Origin: Rhodanobacter thiooxydans
GTDB lineage: Bacteria > Pseudomonadota > Gammaproteobacteria > Xanthomonadales > Rhodanobacteraceae
Assembly: GCF_030291135.1 (NCBI RefSeq)
Contig: NZ_CP127409.1
Span: forward strand, 3,100,001-3,164,000
Direction of reading: 5' to 3'
DNA: 64,000 nucleotides
The notes under the pieces are model-generated. The model was not told the origin of the DNA, ran no database searches, and saw nothing but the letters and a program-made list of their open reading frames with translations. Shown in pieces: positions 46,684 to 55,229 of this stretch (position 1 is the stretch's first letter; each line of letters starts with the position of its first letter). A program made the position numbers and the translations under genes.

Positions 46684-47427
46684 ATGAAAAGCCTGCTCTG
46701 CGCCATTGGTGCAGCCTTGATCGCGCTTGGCGCCACCATCGGCCCCGCCCACGCCAGCGTCGTGATTGCCGGCACCCGCGTGGTGTTTCCGGCGGCCAAC
46801 GGCGAGGTCACCGTGCGCCTGAGCAACGCCGGCAACCAGCCAGCCCTGATCGAGGCGTGGATCGACAGCGGCAACTCCGACTCCACTCCCGACAGCGCCA
46901 AGGTGCCCTTTCTGATCACGCCGCCGCTGGCGCGCATGAACGCGGGCAAGGGCCAGAGCCTGCGCATCATCTACACCGGCCAGCCGCTGCCAGCTGACCG
47001 CGAGTCGCTGTTCTGGCTGAACGTGCTGGAGATTCCGCCCAAGCCCACGGCGAAACCGGGCGAGGAACAAAACACGCTGCAGTTCGCCGTGCGCTCGCGG
47101 CTCAAATTCTTTTTCCGCCCGGCCAACCTGGCCGGCGATCCCTCCACCGCAGCTCGCGACGTCACCTGGCACGTGGTCGCGGATGGCAGTGGCTACGCGC
47201 TGGAGGCCCGCAACCCCACGCCGTACCACATCACCTTCAGCAAGCTGTCGCTGAGCGTCGACGGCGTAGCGTATGCGCCGGACAGCGGCATGGTGGCGCC
47301 ACTGTCGTCGCTGCGCCTGCCGGTCAAGCGGCTCGTCCATGCGCCGGCCGCGGGCAGCACGGTCGACTACACCGTCATCAACGACTTCGGTGCCGCCGCG
47401 TCCTACCAGGGCAAGATCGCGCCGTGA
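46684..47427 (+). CDS. Periplasmic fimbrial chaperone (PapD/FimC family)
   Basis: This chaperone stabilises pilin subunits by donor-strand complementation and delivers them to the usher. The 247-aa product has a signal peptide (1-24, ending GPAHA), then an immunoglobulin-like pair with TRVVFPAANGEVTVRLSNAG, the central PLARMNAGKGQSLRIIYTG, and the subunit-binding strands LFWLNVLEIPPKP and AVRSRLKFFFRP. The ATG at 46684 matches the signal start; an upstream in-frame ATG (46657) would add nine residues. The usher gene overlaps by four bases. Confidence 0.93.
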   Translation: MKSLLCAIGAALIALGATIGPAHASVVIAGTRVVFPAANGEVTVRLSNAGNQPALIEAWIDSGNSDSTPDSAKVPFLITPPLARMNAGKGQSLRIIYTGQPLPADRESLFWLNVLEIPPKPTAKPGEEQNTLQFAVRSRLKFFFRPANLAGDPSTAARDVTWHVVADGSGYALEARNPTPYHITFSKLSLSVDGVAYAPDSGMVAPLSSLRLPVKRLVHAPAAGSTVDYTVINDFGAAASYQGKIAP

Positions 47428-50192
47428 GCCGGTCGCGCGCCAGCGCTCCGGCGGCGATGCGCCGCCAGCTGCTGTCGGCGCTGATCGGCTTGGCCTTGTG
47501 CGGCTGGTGCGGTCACGCCGTGGCCGCGACGACCGCCGCCGGCCCGAACGCGGACGCCAGCACGCCGGCCGTCGACGCCATGGATGCCAGCTTCGACCGC
47601 AGCATGCTTTCCGGCGCAGGGCAGAACACCACCGACTTGTCCCGCTTCGAGCGCGGCGACTTCGTGCCAGCCGGCACCTACAGCGTCGACATCTACCTCA
47701 ACGACCGCCCCGTCGGCCGCAGCAACGTGCGCTTTGCGGCGACATCGGCCGATGCCGCCGCCACGCCCTGTGTCACCCAGCCCCTGCTCGACAGGCTGGG
47801 CCTGCACCCGACCGACCTGTCAGCCCGGACCACCGCCGATCTGGCCGACGAAAAGGTCTGCGTCGACATGGCCCGCGTAATTCCCGGCGCCAGCATGGCG
47901 TTCGAGATGTCCGACCTGCGCCTGGACACCAGCGTGCCGCAGGCCTCCCTGGGGCTGATGGCACGTGGCTACGTCGACCCGAAATACTGGGACTCCGGGG
48001 TCAACGCCGGCCTGCTCAACTACAACTTCAACAGCTATCGCACCAGCAGCCACGGCCTGTCGCAGACCTCGTCGTATCTCGGCCTGAACGCCGGCCTGAA
48101 CCTGGGTCGCTGGCACCTGCGCCACACTTCCTCGCTGGGCTGGCAATCCGGCACCGGCGGCGTGGGTTCCGGCCACCACTGGCAGAACATCGCCACCTAC
48201 GCGCAGCGCGACCTGCCGGGAATGCGCGCGCAGCTGACGCTGGGCGATGCCTGGACCAGCGGTGAGATCTTCGACAGCATCGGCCTGCGCGGCGTGCAGG
48301 TGGCCACGGACGACCGCATGCTGCCGCAGTCGCAGCGCGGCTACGCGCCCACCGTGCGCGGTATCGCCGACAGCAATGCCAAGGTGACCGTGCGCCAGAA
48401 CGGCATGATGATCTACCAGACCACGGTGGCACCGGGCCCGTTCGTCATCGACGACCTCTACGCCACCGGCTACGGCGGCGACATCGAGGTCAGCGTGACC
48501 GAGGCCAGCGGCCGCGTGCACACCTTCTCGGTGCCATACGCGTCGGTGCCGCAGCTGTTGCGCCCGGACGTCACCCGCTTCAGCGTGGCCGCTGGCCAGC
48601 TGCGCGACACGTCGATCGAACACAAGCCGAACGTGGTGCAGGCTACCGTGCAGCGCGGCTTCTCCAACCTGCTGACCGGCTATGCCGGCGCGGCTGGCTC
48701 GCAAGGCTACGCGGCACTGCTGCTGGGCGGCGCGCTGAACACGCGCTATGGCGCGTTCGCCGCGGACGTCACCGGCGCGCGCACGCGTATCCCGGGCCTG
48801 AACGCGATGTCCGGCCAGAGTGTGCGCCTGAGCTACAGCAAGATCCTGGCACAGACCGGCACCTCGCTGACCGTGGCGGCCTACCGCTACTCGACCAGCG
48901 GTTTCCTCTCCCTCGGCGATGCCGTGCGGGCACGCGACTATGCCCGCCGCGGTCTGCCGGTATTCGCCAGCGGCCCGGCCCAGCCGCTGACGATCAACGG
49001 CGTGCCGCTCTCCAACCTGCTCACGCCGGCACAGCAGGCCGCGCTGGCGGGCGTCGACTACCGCGACTTCCTGACGCCGAACGGCGTCGATCGCCAGCGC
49101 AACAACTTCAGCCTCACCCTCAGCCAACGGCTGGGCAGCCGCGGCGGCTCGCTCTACGTCAACGGCTCGGCCCGCGACTACTGGAACCGCGGTGGCACCG
49201 ACACCCAGTTCCAGGTTGGCTACAACAACGCGATCGGCCGGGTCAGCTACAACCTCTCGGCCGCCCGCGAACGCGACCTGTTCGGGCGCAGCGACAACCG
49301 CTACATGGTCAATCTCACGATTCCGCTGGGCGACGATTCGCATACCCCCATCTTCACCGGCAGCCTCGCCCGCGATGGCAACGGCGGCATGCAGGAGCAG
49401 GCCACGCTCAACGGCAACGCCGGGGTCGACAACCGCTTCTACTACGGCGCCACCGCGACGCACGACAGCAGCAACGCCACCGGCAGCACCGGCAGTACCG
49501 GCAGCATCAACGCGGGCTACCGCGGTACCCACGCGCTGCTCAACGCCGGTTTCGGCATGGGCAGCGGCTACTCGCAGGCATCGCTGAACGTGACGGGTGG
49601 CATCGTCGCGCATCCGGGCGGCGTCACCTTCGGCCAGCCGCTGGGCGACACCGTGGCCATCGTGCAGGCGCCCGGCGCTGCTGGAGCACGCGTCGGCAAC
49701 GCGGCCGGCGTGCGCATCGACGACGCCGGCTACGCGCTGGTGCCCTATGTCACCCCGTACGTCCTCAACACGATCGACATCGATCCCACCGGCCTGCCGC
49801 TGGACGTGCAGCTGGACAACACCAGCGCCCAGGTGGCACCGCGCGCCGGCGCCGTGGTGATGGTGAAGTTCAAGAGCGAGAGCGGGCGCTTCGTGCTGAT
49901 CCAGACCCACCTTGCCGACGGCAAGACCCTGCCGTTCGGCGCGGAGGTGCTGGACGAGCAGGGCCAGGTGGTCGGCGCCGTGGGCCAGGCCGGGCGCATC
50001 ATGGCGCGCGTCTCGCGGCAGACGGGGCACCTGGGCGTGCAATGGGAGGACGCGGCGGGCAGCGCGCACCACTGCGCGTTCGCCTACCGGGCGCCCCCCG
50101 CCACGGCCGGCACCGACCGCTACGCCACACAGGACGCCAGCTGCCATGAACCCGGCGCCACGCCAGCCTCCGAGGTGAGCCATCATGAATAG
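47424..50192 (+). CDS. Fimbrial outer-membrane usher protein
   Basis: The usher is the 24-stranded outer-membrane pore that assembles and secretes the fimbria. The 922-aa protein starts at a GTG overlapping the chaperone stop. Recognisable parts are the N-terminal domain (SRFERGDFVPAGTYSVDIYL near 74-93), the barrel with SSYLGLNAGLNLGRWHLRH, the plug region with QRGYAPTVRGIADSNAKVTV near 303-322 and GPFVIDDLY, and C-terminal domains with GAVVMVKFKSESGRFVLIQ and LPFGAEVLDEQGQVVGAVGQ. Length and order are normal, so the usher is intact. Confidence 0.95.
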   Translation: MSRSRASAPAAMRRQLLSALIGLALCGWCGHAVAATTAAGPNADASTPAVDAMDASFDRSMLSGAGQNTTDLSRFERGDFVPAGTYSVDIYLNDRPVGRSNVRFAATSADAAATPCVTQPLLDRLGLHPTDLSARTTADLADEKVCVDMARVIPGASMAFEMSDLRLDTSVPQASLGLMARGYVDPKYWDSGVNAGLLNYNFNSYRTSSHGLSQTSSYLGLNAGLNLGRWHLRHTSSLGWQSGTGGVGSGHHWQNIATYAQRDLPGMRAQLTLGDAWTSGEIFDSIGLRGVQVATDDRMLPQSQRGYAPTVRGIADSNAKVTVRQNGMMIYQTTVAPGPFVIDDLYATGYGGDIEVSVTEASGRVHTFSVPYASVPQLLRPDVTRFSVAAGQLRDTSIEHKPNVVQATVQRGFSNLLTGYAGAAGSQGYAALLLGGALNTRYGAFAADVTGARTRIPGLNAMSGQSVRLSYSKILAQTGTSLTVAAYRYSTSGFLSLGDAVRARDYARRGLPVFASGPAQPLTINGVPLSNLLTPAQQAALAGVDYRDFLTPNGVDRQRNNFSLTLSQRLGSRGGSLYVNGSARDYWNRGGTDTQFQVGYNNAIGRVSYNLSAARERDLFGRSDNRYMVNLTIPLGDDSHTPIFTGSLARDGNGGMQEQATLNGNAGVDNRFYYGATATHDSSNATGSTGSTGSINAGYRGTHALLNAGFGMGSGYSQASLNVTGGIVAHPGGVTFGQPLGDTVAIVQAPGAAGARVGNAAGVRIDDAGYALVPYVTPYVLNTIDIDPTGLPLDVQLDNTSAQVAPRAGAVVMVKFKSESGRFVLIQTHLADGKTLPFGAEVLDEQGQVVGAVGQAGRIMARVSRQTGHLGVQWEDAAGSAHHCAFAYRAPPATAGTDRYATQDASCHEPGATPASEVSHHE

Positions 50193-51171
50193 ACCACCTC
50201 GGCCGCCTGTGCTGTACTCGATCCGCGCACGCCTCGCTCGCGGCGCCGCCGTGCTCGTGGCCGTGGCGTTGCTGGCACTGGCGCCCGGATGGGCGCATGC
50301 CTCCGGCTGCACGGGCACCACGTCGGCTACCTACACGGTGTCCGTGCCGTCGACCCTCGTCAACGACCCCAATATCGCCGCGGGCACCGTGCTCTACACC
50401 TCGGCCCCCACCCCGATCAGCACTCCGGTCACCTACTACTGCAACGGCCAGGGCAACGGCTGGGGACTGGTGGCGCCTTCCGGCGCCCTCCTGCCAACCA
50501 ACACGAACCTGTTCCCCACCAACATCACCGGCGTGGGCTACCGGGTACTGGAAAACGGTGTCTATATCACCGCGTACCCCTACGCCCAGAGTCGGGACAA
50601 CCAGGCCGTATACACCGAGTCCGGCTCGGTCACGATCGAGCTGGTGAAAACCGGCCCGATCGCCAACGGCGGCTCCCTGCAGGGCCCGCTGGCCGCCCTC
50701 AGGGCAGGCGCCACCAATTTCATTACCTACGCAACGATCAACCTGGCTGGTTCCCTGACCTTCACCGCACCCGCCTGCCAGGTCAGCACCAGCAACATCA
50801 CCGTGAACCTGCCTACGGTCACCAGTCAGGCCTTCGGCGGCGCGGGTTCGGTCGCCGGCACCACTCCATTCCAGATCGGACTGACCTGCTCCAGCGGCGC
50901 GGTCGTCCGCATCACCCTGGACACCGCCACGCCGGTCGCCGGCAAGCCGGGCGTGATCGCGCCATCGAGCGGCAGCGCCGGTGGCGTTGGCGTGCAGGTG
51001 CTGGATTCATCGGGGACGACCCCCGTGCAATTCGGCGTCGCCCAGACCATCGGCGCCACGCCGAACGGCGCACTCTCGGTGAACTATTTCGCCCGTTACT
51101 ACCAGACGGGAAGTGCAGTGAGCGCGGGCCTGCTTGGCGCCACGGCGACCTTCACGCTCTCGTACCAGTAG
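50185..51171 (+). CDS. Two-domain fimbrial tip adhesin
   Basis: This is a 328-aa secreted protein with a long signal peptide (about 1-40, ending GWAHAS). The N-terminal domain (about 41-185) carries Cys residues in GCTGTTSATY and YYCNGQGNG and is the probable receptor-binding lectin domain. The C-terminal domain (about 190-328) is a normal pilin, with FTAPACQVSTSNITVNLP, LTCSSGAVVR and the final ATFTLSYQ. This is the layout of FimH/MrkD-type tip adhesins. The ATG overlaps the usher stop by eight bases. The ligand is unknown. Confidence 0.88.
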   Translation: MNRPPRPPVLYSIRARLARGAAVLVAVALLALAPGWAHASGCTGTTSATYTVSVPSTLVNDPNIAAGTVLYTSAPTPISTPVTYYCNGQGNGWGLVAPSGALLPTNTNLFPTNITGVGYRVLENGVYITAYPYAQSRDNQAVYTESGSVTIELVKTGPIANGGSLQGPLAALRAGATNFITYATINLAGSLTFTAPACQVSTSNITVNLPTVTSQAFGGAGSVAGTTPFQIGLTCSSGAVVRITLDTATPVAGKPGVIAPSSGSAGGVGVQVLDSSGTTPVQFGVAQTIGATPNGALSVNYFARYYQTGSAVSAGLLGATATFTLSYQ

Positions 51172-51180
51172 GTTCCGCGC

Positions 51181-51531
51181 TCAATCGTAGGTGCGCGTGA
51201 CGAGCCTGGCCATGACCTTGCCGCCAGGGGCCACCGGGGCATAGCTGGCGAAATAGTCGAGCAGGCGGTCGTGACCGCGATTGGCTGTGGTCAGGTCAAC
51301 CACTTCGTGGGTAAAGGTGGGACCGACGTCGGCGCCGGCGCGATGACCGCAGCCCAGGCGTTGCCCGGCCGGGTCGGTGGCAGCGGAGGACATCGCCGGG
51401 GCAAGCTGCTCGGTGGAGCAGGTTGGCTCCACTACAGCACCGGCAAAGTTGATGCGCCCACTTTGCGCCCACGCTCCCGACATCGCCAACGCGACGAGCG
51501 AACCAACCAACCAACGATGCTGATTGCGCAT
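51181..51531 (-). CDS. Short type 1 fimbrial-like protein, convergent with the fimbrial operon
   Basis: This 116-aa exported protein has a signal peptide (MRNQHRWLVGSLVALAMSGA, cleaved after WAQ). The mature part starts SGRINFAGAVVEPTCSTEQ, the pilin N-terminal pattern, has a second Cys in RLGCGHRAG, and ends MARLVTRTYD like a pilin C-terminal strand. It is 50-60 residues shorter than the major pilin, so the middle strands are reduced. GAGGGA seven bases before the ATG supports the start. The 270 bp upstream hold no other gene. It may be a minor subunit or a decaying pilin gene. Confidence 0.72.
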   Translation of the reverse strand: MRNQHRWLVGSLVALAMSGAWAQSGRINFAGAVVEPTCSTEQLAPAMSSAATDPAGQRLGCGHRAGADVGPTFTHEVVDLTTANRGHDRLLDYFASYAPVAPGGKVMARLVTRTYD

Positions 51532-51801
51532 GTGCCATCCCTCGCAGCGCACGGAACCACGCGCGCCTGAAGGTGTTTTCGGCGCCGCCCGCGCAGGCTT
51601 TATGGCGCACGGTGACCGCAGTCCCGAAAATGCGAACCACGTCACGCTTTTGACGCCACCGGTTTCCTGGGGAGGCAGTCTGGCGAAGGGATAGTGAACG
51701 GCGCGGCTGCGCTCGCGGGAGACTTATCGACACGGCGCTAACAAACCTGAGGACGTTCGCGGCCATGCCCCCCGGCTCCGGGAACACGCCGCAACCCCCG
51801 C

Positions 51802-52563
51802 TCAGCGCGACGAAATGTACTTCTCGCGCCGGATCTGCGGCACCGGCAGGCCGAACTCCTTCAGCGCGTTGAACGCGGCATCGACCATGTTGGGGTTGCC
51901 GCACAGGTAGGCGATGTCGCGGTCGGCGCGCGGTCCGAGTTCGGCCAGCACGTTCTGCACGTGGCCGCTGCGGTCGGTGGGGCGCGGCGTGGCGCGGGCT
52001 TCGCGGCTGAAGCAGCCGTGGAAGAGGAAGCCGGGGTGGCTTTGCGCGAACGCTTCAAATTCCTCGCCATACAGCAGTTCGGCTTCGCTGCGGGCGCCAT
52101 ACAGCAGCACCACTTCGCGGTCGCCGCTCGCCAGCAGTTTTTCGATCTGCGGCAGCATGGCGCGGTACGGGGTGACGCCGGTGCCGGTGGCGAGCAGCAG
52201 GTAGCGCGGATGGCTGTCGGTCTCCTGCAGGCAGAAGCGGCCGTAGGGGCCGCTGGCGTCGATCACGCCGCCGACCGGCAGTTCGCCAAGCAGTTTCGTC
52301 GCCGCGCCGCCGTCGACGTAGCTCACCGCGATCTCGATGCGCCCGACTTCCACGGGCGCGCCCGGCGAGTTGCCGTCGCCGACGGTGGCGACCGAGTAGC
52401 TGCGCTTGGTGGCCGTGCCGTCGTCGTAGTGGAAATGCACCTGCAGGAACTGGCCGGGCTGGAACGCCAGCGGCCGGCCGTCGACGCGCTCCAACACCAG
52501 GTGGCGCACCGCGGGCGCGAGCATGCGGCTGTCGACGAGACGGAGCTGGAAGTGGTCGGCCAT
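51802..52563 (-). CDS. fpr: Ferredoxin--NADP reductase (Fpr type)
   Basis: This 253-aa flavoprotein moves electrons between NADPH and ferredoxin or flavodoxin. The FAD-binding block TKRSYSVATVGDG is near residue 52, the NADP-binding LLLATGTGVTPYRAMLP near 123-139, and YLCGNPNMVDAAFNALKEFG near the C-terminus. The protein ends REKYISSR, a form seen in bacterial Fpr proteins. The gene is divergent from the ABC transporter genes. Confidence 0.9.
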   Translation of the reverse strand: MADHFQLRLVDSRMLAPAVRHLVLERVDGRPLAFQPGQFLQVHFHYDDGTATKRSYSVATVGDGNSPGAPVEVGRIEIAVSYVDGGAATKLLGELPVGGVIDASGPYGRFCLQETDSHPRYLLLATGTGVTPYRAMLPQIEKLLASGDREVVLLYGARSEAELLYGEEFEAFAQSHPGFLFHGCFSREARATPRPTDRSGHVQNVLAELGPRADRDIAYLCGNPNMVDAAFNALKEFGLPVPQIRREKYISSR

Positions 52564-52624
52564 GGAGGGTTTCCGGAAACGGTGTGTGCCGTCCGGCAGG
52601 GCCGGACGACGGGATGTAGCCCGC

Positions 52625-52630
52625 TATAAT
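52625..52630 (+). promoter_or_regulatory. Probable -10 box for the ABC transporter/rluF operon
   Basis: TATAAT lies 27 bp before the ATG at 52657 in the divergent gap after fpr. No good -35 hexamer is visible, so the call rests on the perfect -10 and its position. Confidence 0.45.
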
Positions 52631-52656
52631 AAGGGCTAACCCCCTCGGTGCAGCCC

Positions 52657-53622
52657 ATGTCCCCGCAGTCCCAAGATACGGCCCCGGCGCTCGTCGTCGA
52701 CAACCTGCGCAAAACCTACGCCAATGGCGTCGAGGCGTTGAAGGGCATCAGTCTCACCGTGCAGCCGGGCGACTTCTTCGCCCTGCTTGGCCCGAACGGC
52801 GCCGGCAAGTCCACCCTGATCGGCATCCTGTCCTCGCTGGTGAACTCCACTTCCGGCGACGCACAGGTGTTCGGCGTGTCGGTCAACAAGGATCGCAGTG
52901 CGGCGATGCGGCTGATCGGCCTGGTGCCGCAGGAGATCAACTTCAACCAGTTCGAGAAGCCGTTCGACATCTGCGTCAACGAGGCGGGCTTCTACGGCAT
53001 CCCCCGGAAGATCGCCGCCGAGCGCGCGGAGAAATACCTGAAGGAGCTGCGCCTGTGGGACAAGGCGCAGATGCAGGCGCGCACGCTGTCCGGCGGCATG
53101 AAGCGGCGGCTGATGATCGCCCGCGCGATGATGAACGAGCCCAGGCTGCTGATCCTCGACGAGCCCACCGCCGGCGTCGACATCGAGATCCGCCGCTCGA
53201 TGTGGCACTTCGTCAGCGGCATCAACGCGGCTGGCACCACGGTGATCCTGACCACGCATTACCTGGAGGAAGCCGAGTCGTTGTGCCGCAACATCGCGAT
53301 CATCGACCACGGCACGATCATCGAGAACACCAGCATGAAGCGCCTGCTGGCGACGCTGGACGTGGAGACCTTCGTGCTCGACGTGGCTTCGCTGCCGGCC
53401 GCGCTGCCGAGCATCCCCAACGTCACCCTGCGCCGCCGCGACGAGCACACGCTGGAGGCCGAGATGGCCCGCTCGCATGACCTCAACTCGCTGTTCGCGA
53501 CGCTGTCCACGCACGGCATCATGGTGACCTCGATGCGCAACAAGACCAACCGGCTGGAGGAGCTGTTCGTGCGGCTGGTGGAGAACGGCCGGCACGCACC
53601 GGGCCAGGAGCGCGCCGCATGA
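52657..53622 (+). CDS. ABC transporter ATP-binding protein (YadG-like)
   Basis: This 321-aa ATPase belongs to an ABC-2 type exporter. It has Walker A ALLGPNGAGKSTLIGIL near residues 42-58, the signature TLSGGMKRRLMIARAMMNEP, Walker B LLILDEPTAGVDIEI and the His loop ILTTHYLEEAESLC. The C-terminal extension of about 80 residues (DVETFVLDVASLPAALP onward) is typical of YadG-type ATPases. The GTG three codons upstream (52648) is a possible start. The permease gene overlaps by four bases. The substrate is unknown. Confidence 0.92.
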   Translation: MSPQSQDTAPALVVDNLRKTYANGVEALKGISLTVQPGDFFALLGPNGAGKSTLIGILSSLVNSTSGDAQVFGVSVNKDRSAAMRLIGLVPQEINFNQFEKPFDICVNEAGFYGIPRKIAAERAEKYLKELRLWDKAQMQARTLSGGMKRRLMIARAMMNEPRLLILDEPTAGVDIEIRRSMWHFVSGINAAGTTVILTTHYLEEAESLCRNIAIIDHGTIIENTSMKRLLATLDVETFVLDVASLPAALPSIPNVTLRRRDEHTLEAEMARSHDLNSLFATLSTHGIMVTSMRNKTNRLEELFVRLVENGRHAPGQERAA

Positions 53623-54401
53623 GCAGCAATGCCGCCGCCAACCTGGTCGCCCTCAACACCATCGTGCGCCGCGAGATCGTGCGCATCATGCGCATCTGGA
53701 CGCAGACGCTGATCCCGCCGGCGATCACCATGACGCTGTACTTCGTGATCTTCGGCAAGCTGATCGGCAGCCGCATCGGCACCATCCAGGGCGGCTTCAC
53801 CTACATGCAGTACATCGTGCCGGGCCTGGTGATGATGAGCATCATCACCAACAGCTACGGCAACATCTCCAGCTCGTTCTTCGGCGCCAAGTTCAGCCGC
53901 GCGGTGGAGGAGATGCTGGTGTCGCCGATGCCGAACTGGGTGATCCTGACCGGCTACGTCGCCGGCGCGGTGGTGCGCGGGCTGGTGGTCGGCGTGCTGG
54001 TGCTGCTGATCGCGTTGTTCTTCACCGACCTGCACGTGATGCACCCGCTGATCACGTTCGCCTCGGTGCTGCTGGGCGCCACCATCTTCTCGCTGGCCGG
54101 CTTCGTCAACGCGGTGTACGCGAAGAAGTTCGACGACATCGCGCTGGTGCCGACCTTCATCCTCACCCCGCTGACCTACCTGGGCGGCGTGTTCTATTCG
54201 ATCAACATGCTGGGTGAGCCGTGGCAGGCGATCTCACGCGCCAACCCGATCCTGTACATGGTCAACGCGTTCCGCTACGGCGTGCTCGGCATCAGCGACG
54301 TACACGTGGGCTGGGCCTTCGTGGTGATGCTCGGCTTCGTGGCGGCGCTGTCGGTCGTGGCGCTGCAGCTGCTCAAGCGCGGCGTCGGCCTGCGCTCGTA
54401 A
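53619..54401 (+). CDS. ABC-2 type transporter permease (YadH-like)
   Basis: This 260-aa inner-membrane permease has six helices. Conserved blocks are TLIPPAITMTLYFVIFGKLI near 32-51, YMQYIVPGLVMMSIITNSY, FTDLHVMHPLITF and FILTPLTYLGGVFYSINMLG near 180-199, all typical of the YadH/DrrB group. Its ATG overlaps the ATPase stop (ATGA), and rluF follows after three bases. Confidence 0.92.
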   Translation: MSSNAAANLVALNTIVRREIVRIMRIWTQTLIPPAITMTLYFVIFGKLIGSRIGTIQGGFTYMQYIVPGLVMMSIITNSYGNISSSFFGAKFSRAVEEMLVSPMPNWVILTGYVAGAVVRGLVVGVLVLLIALFFTDLHVMHPLITFASVLLGATIFSLAGFVNAVYAKKFDDIALVPTFILTPLTYLGGVFYSINMLGEPWQAISRANPILYMVNAFRYGVLGISDVHVGWAFVVMLGFVAALSVVALQLLKRGVGLRS

Positions 54402-54404
54402 GGC

Positions 54405-55124
54405 ATGCGCGTCAACAAATACATCAGCGAAGCCGGCCTGTGCTCGCGCCGCGAGGCGGACGAGTGGCTCGCGGCCGGGCGCGTCAGCATCAACGGTGAA
54501 GTGGTCGGCACCGGGGCCAAGGCGCTGGAAGGCGACGAGGTGCGGGTGGACGGCGAAGTCGTCAAGGCGCGCCTGCTGGCCGCCACGCCGGCGGCGAAGA
54601 AAGCCATCTACATCGCGCTGAACAAGCCGGTCGGCATCACCTGCACCACCGACCAGAGCGTGTCCGGCAACATCGTGGATTTCGTCGACCATCCGCAGCG
54701 GATCTTCCCGATCGGGCGGCTGGACAAGGATTCCGAAGGGCTGATCCTGCTCACCAGCAACGGCGACATCGTCAACGAGATCCTGCGCGCGGAAAACCAC
54801 CACGAGAAGGAATACCTGGTCGGCGTAAACAAGGCGGTCACCGACGAGTTCCTGGCCGGCATGGCGCGCGGCGTGCGCGTGCACGGGCAGATGACCAAGT
54901 CCTGTCGCACCCGTCGCATCGCGAAATTCGGCTTCTCGATCGTGCTGACCCAGGGCCTGAACCGGCAGATCCGGCTGATGGCTGCCGCGTTCGGCTATCG
55001 CGTCACGCAGCTGCGCCGTGTGCGCATCGACAACGTGAAGCTCGGCCACCTCAAGCCCGGCCAGTGGCGCAACCTCACCGAAGCCGAGCTGAAGGGCCTG
55101 CTGCCCGGCCGCACGCAATGGTGA
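54405..55124 (+). CDS. rluF: 23S rRNA pseudouridine synthase RluF-type
   Basis: RluF isomerises U2604 (and U2605) of 23S rRNA. The 239-aa product has an N-terminal S4 RNA-binding domain (MRVNKYISEAGLCSRREADE, about 1-60) and a catalytic domain with the Asp in IFPIGRLDKDSEGLILLTSN near 103-122, NKPVGITCTTD and QGLNRQIRLMAAAFGYRV. It is shorter than the 290-aa enterobacterial protein because the C-terminal tail is absent. It starts three bases after the permease stop. Confidence 0.88.
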   Translation: MRVNKYISEAGLCSRREADEWLAAGRVSINGEVVGTGAKALEGDEVRVDGEVVKARLLAATPAAKKAIYIALNKPVGITCTTDQSVSGNIVDFVDHPQRIFPIGRLDKDSEGLILLTSNGDIVNEILRAENHHEKEYLVGVNKAVTDEFLAGMARGVRVHGQMTKSCRTRRIAKFGFSIVLTQGLNRQIRLMAAAFGYRVTQLRRVRIDNVKLGHLKPGQWRNLTEAELKGLLPGRTQW

Positions 55125-55152
55125 TCGCGTCGCCCCGCGAACGCCGGATGTA

Positions 55153-55214
55153 GGGCGGGCACTGCCCGCCGGCTCTTGCGGTTCCGGGAAAAAACGGCAG
55201 GCGGTGCCCGCCCC
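55153..55214. repeat. Inverted extragenic repeat between rluF and tsaD
   Basis: GGGCGGGCACTGCCCGCC (55153-55170) holds an 8-bp palindrome. A near-exact inverted copy of its first part, GGCGGTGCCCGCCC, follows at 55200-55213 after an A-rich centre (GGGAAAAAAC). The pair occupies the gap between the convergent stops at 55124 and 55230 and may end both transcripts. Confidence 0.65.
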
Positions 55215-55229
55215 ACGAACACCCCGCGG

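Noticed and set aside
47820..50321. Long minus-strand open frame opposite the usher gene
   Set aside because: Complement of a well-supported usher. The composition is typical of a GC-driven shadow frame.
51532..51801. Search for a further gene between the short pilin and fpr
   Set aside because: The only frames are extensions of the pilin frame or shadows. The region probably holds just the pilin promoter, which could not be pinpointed.
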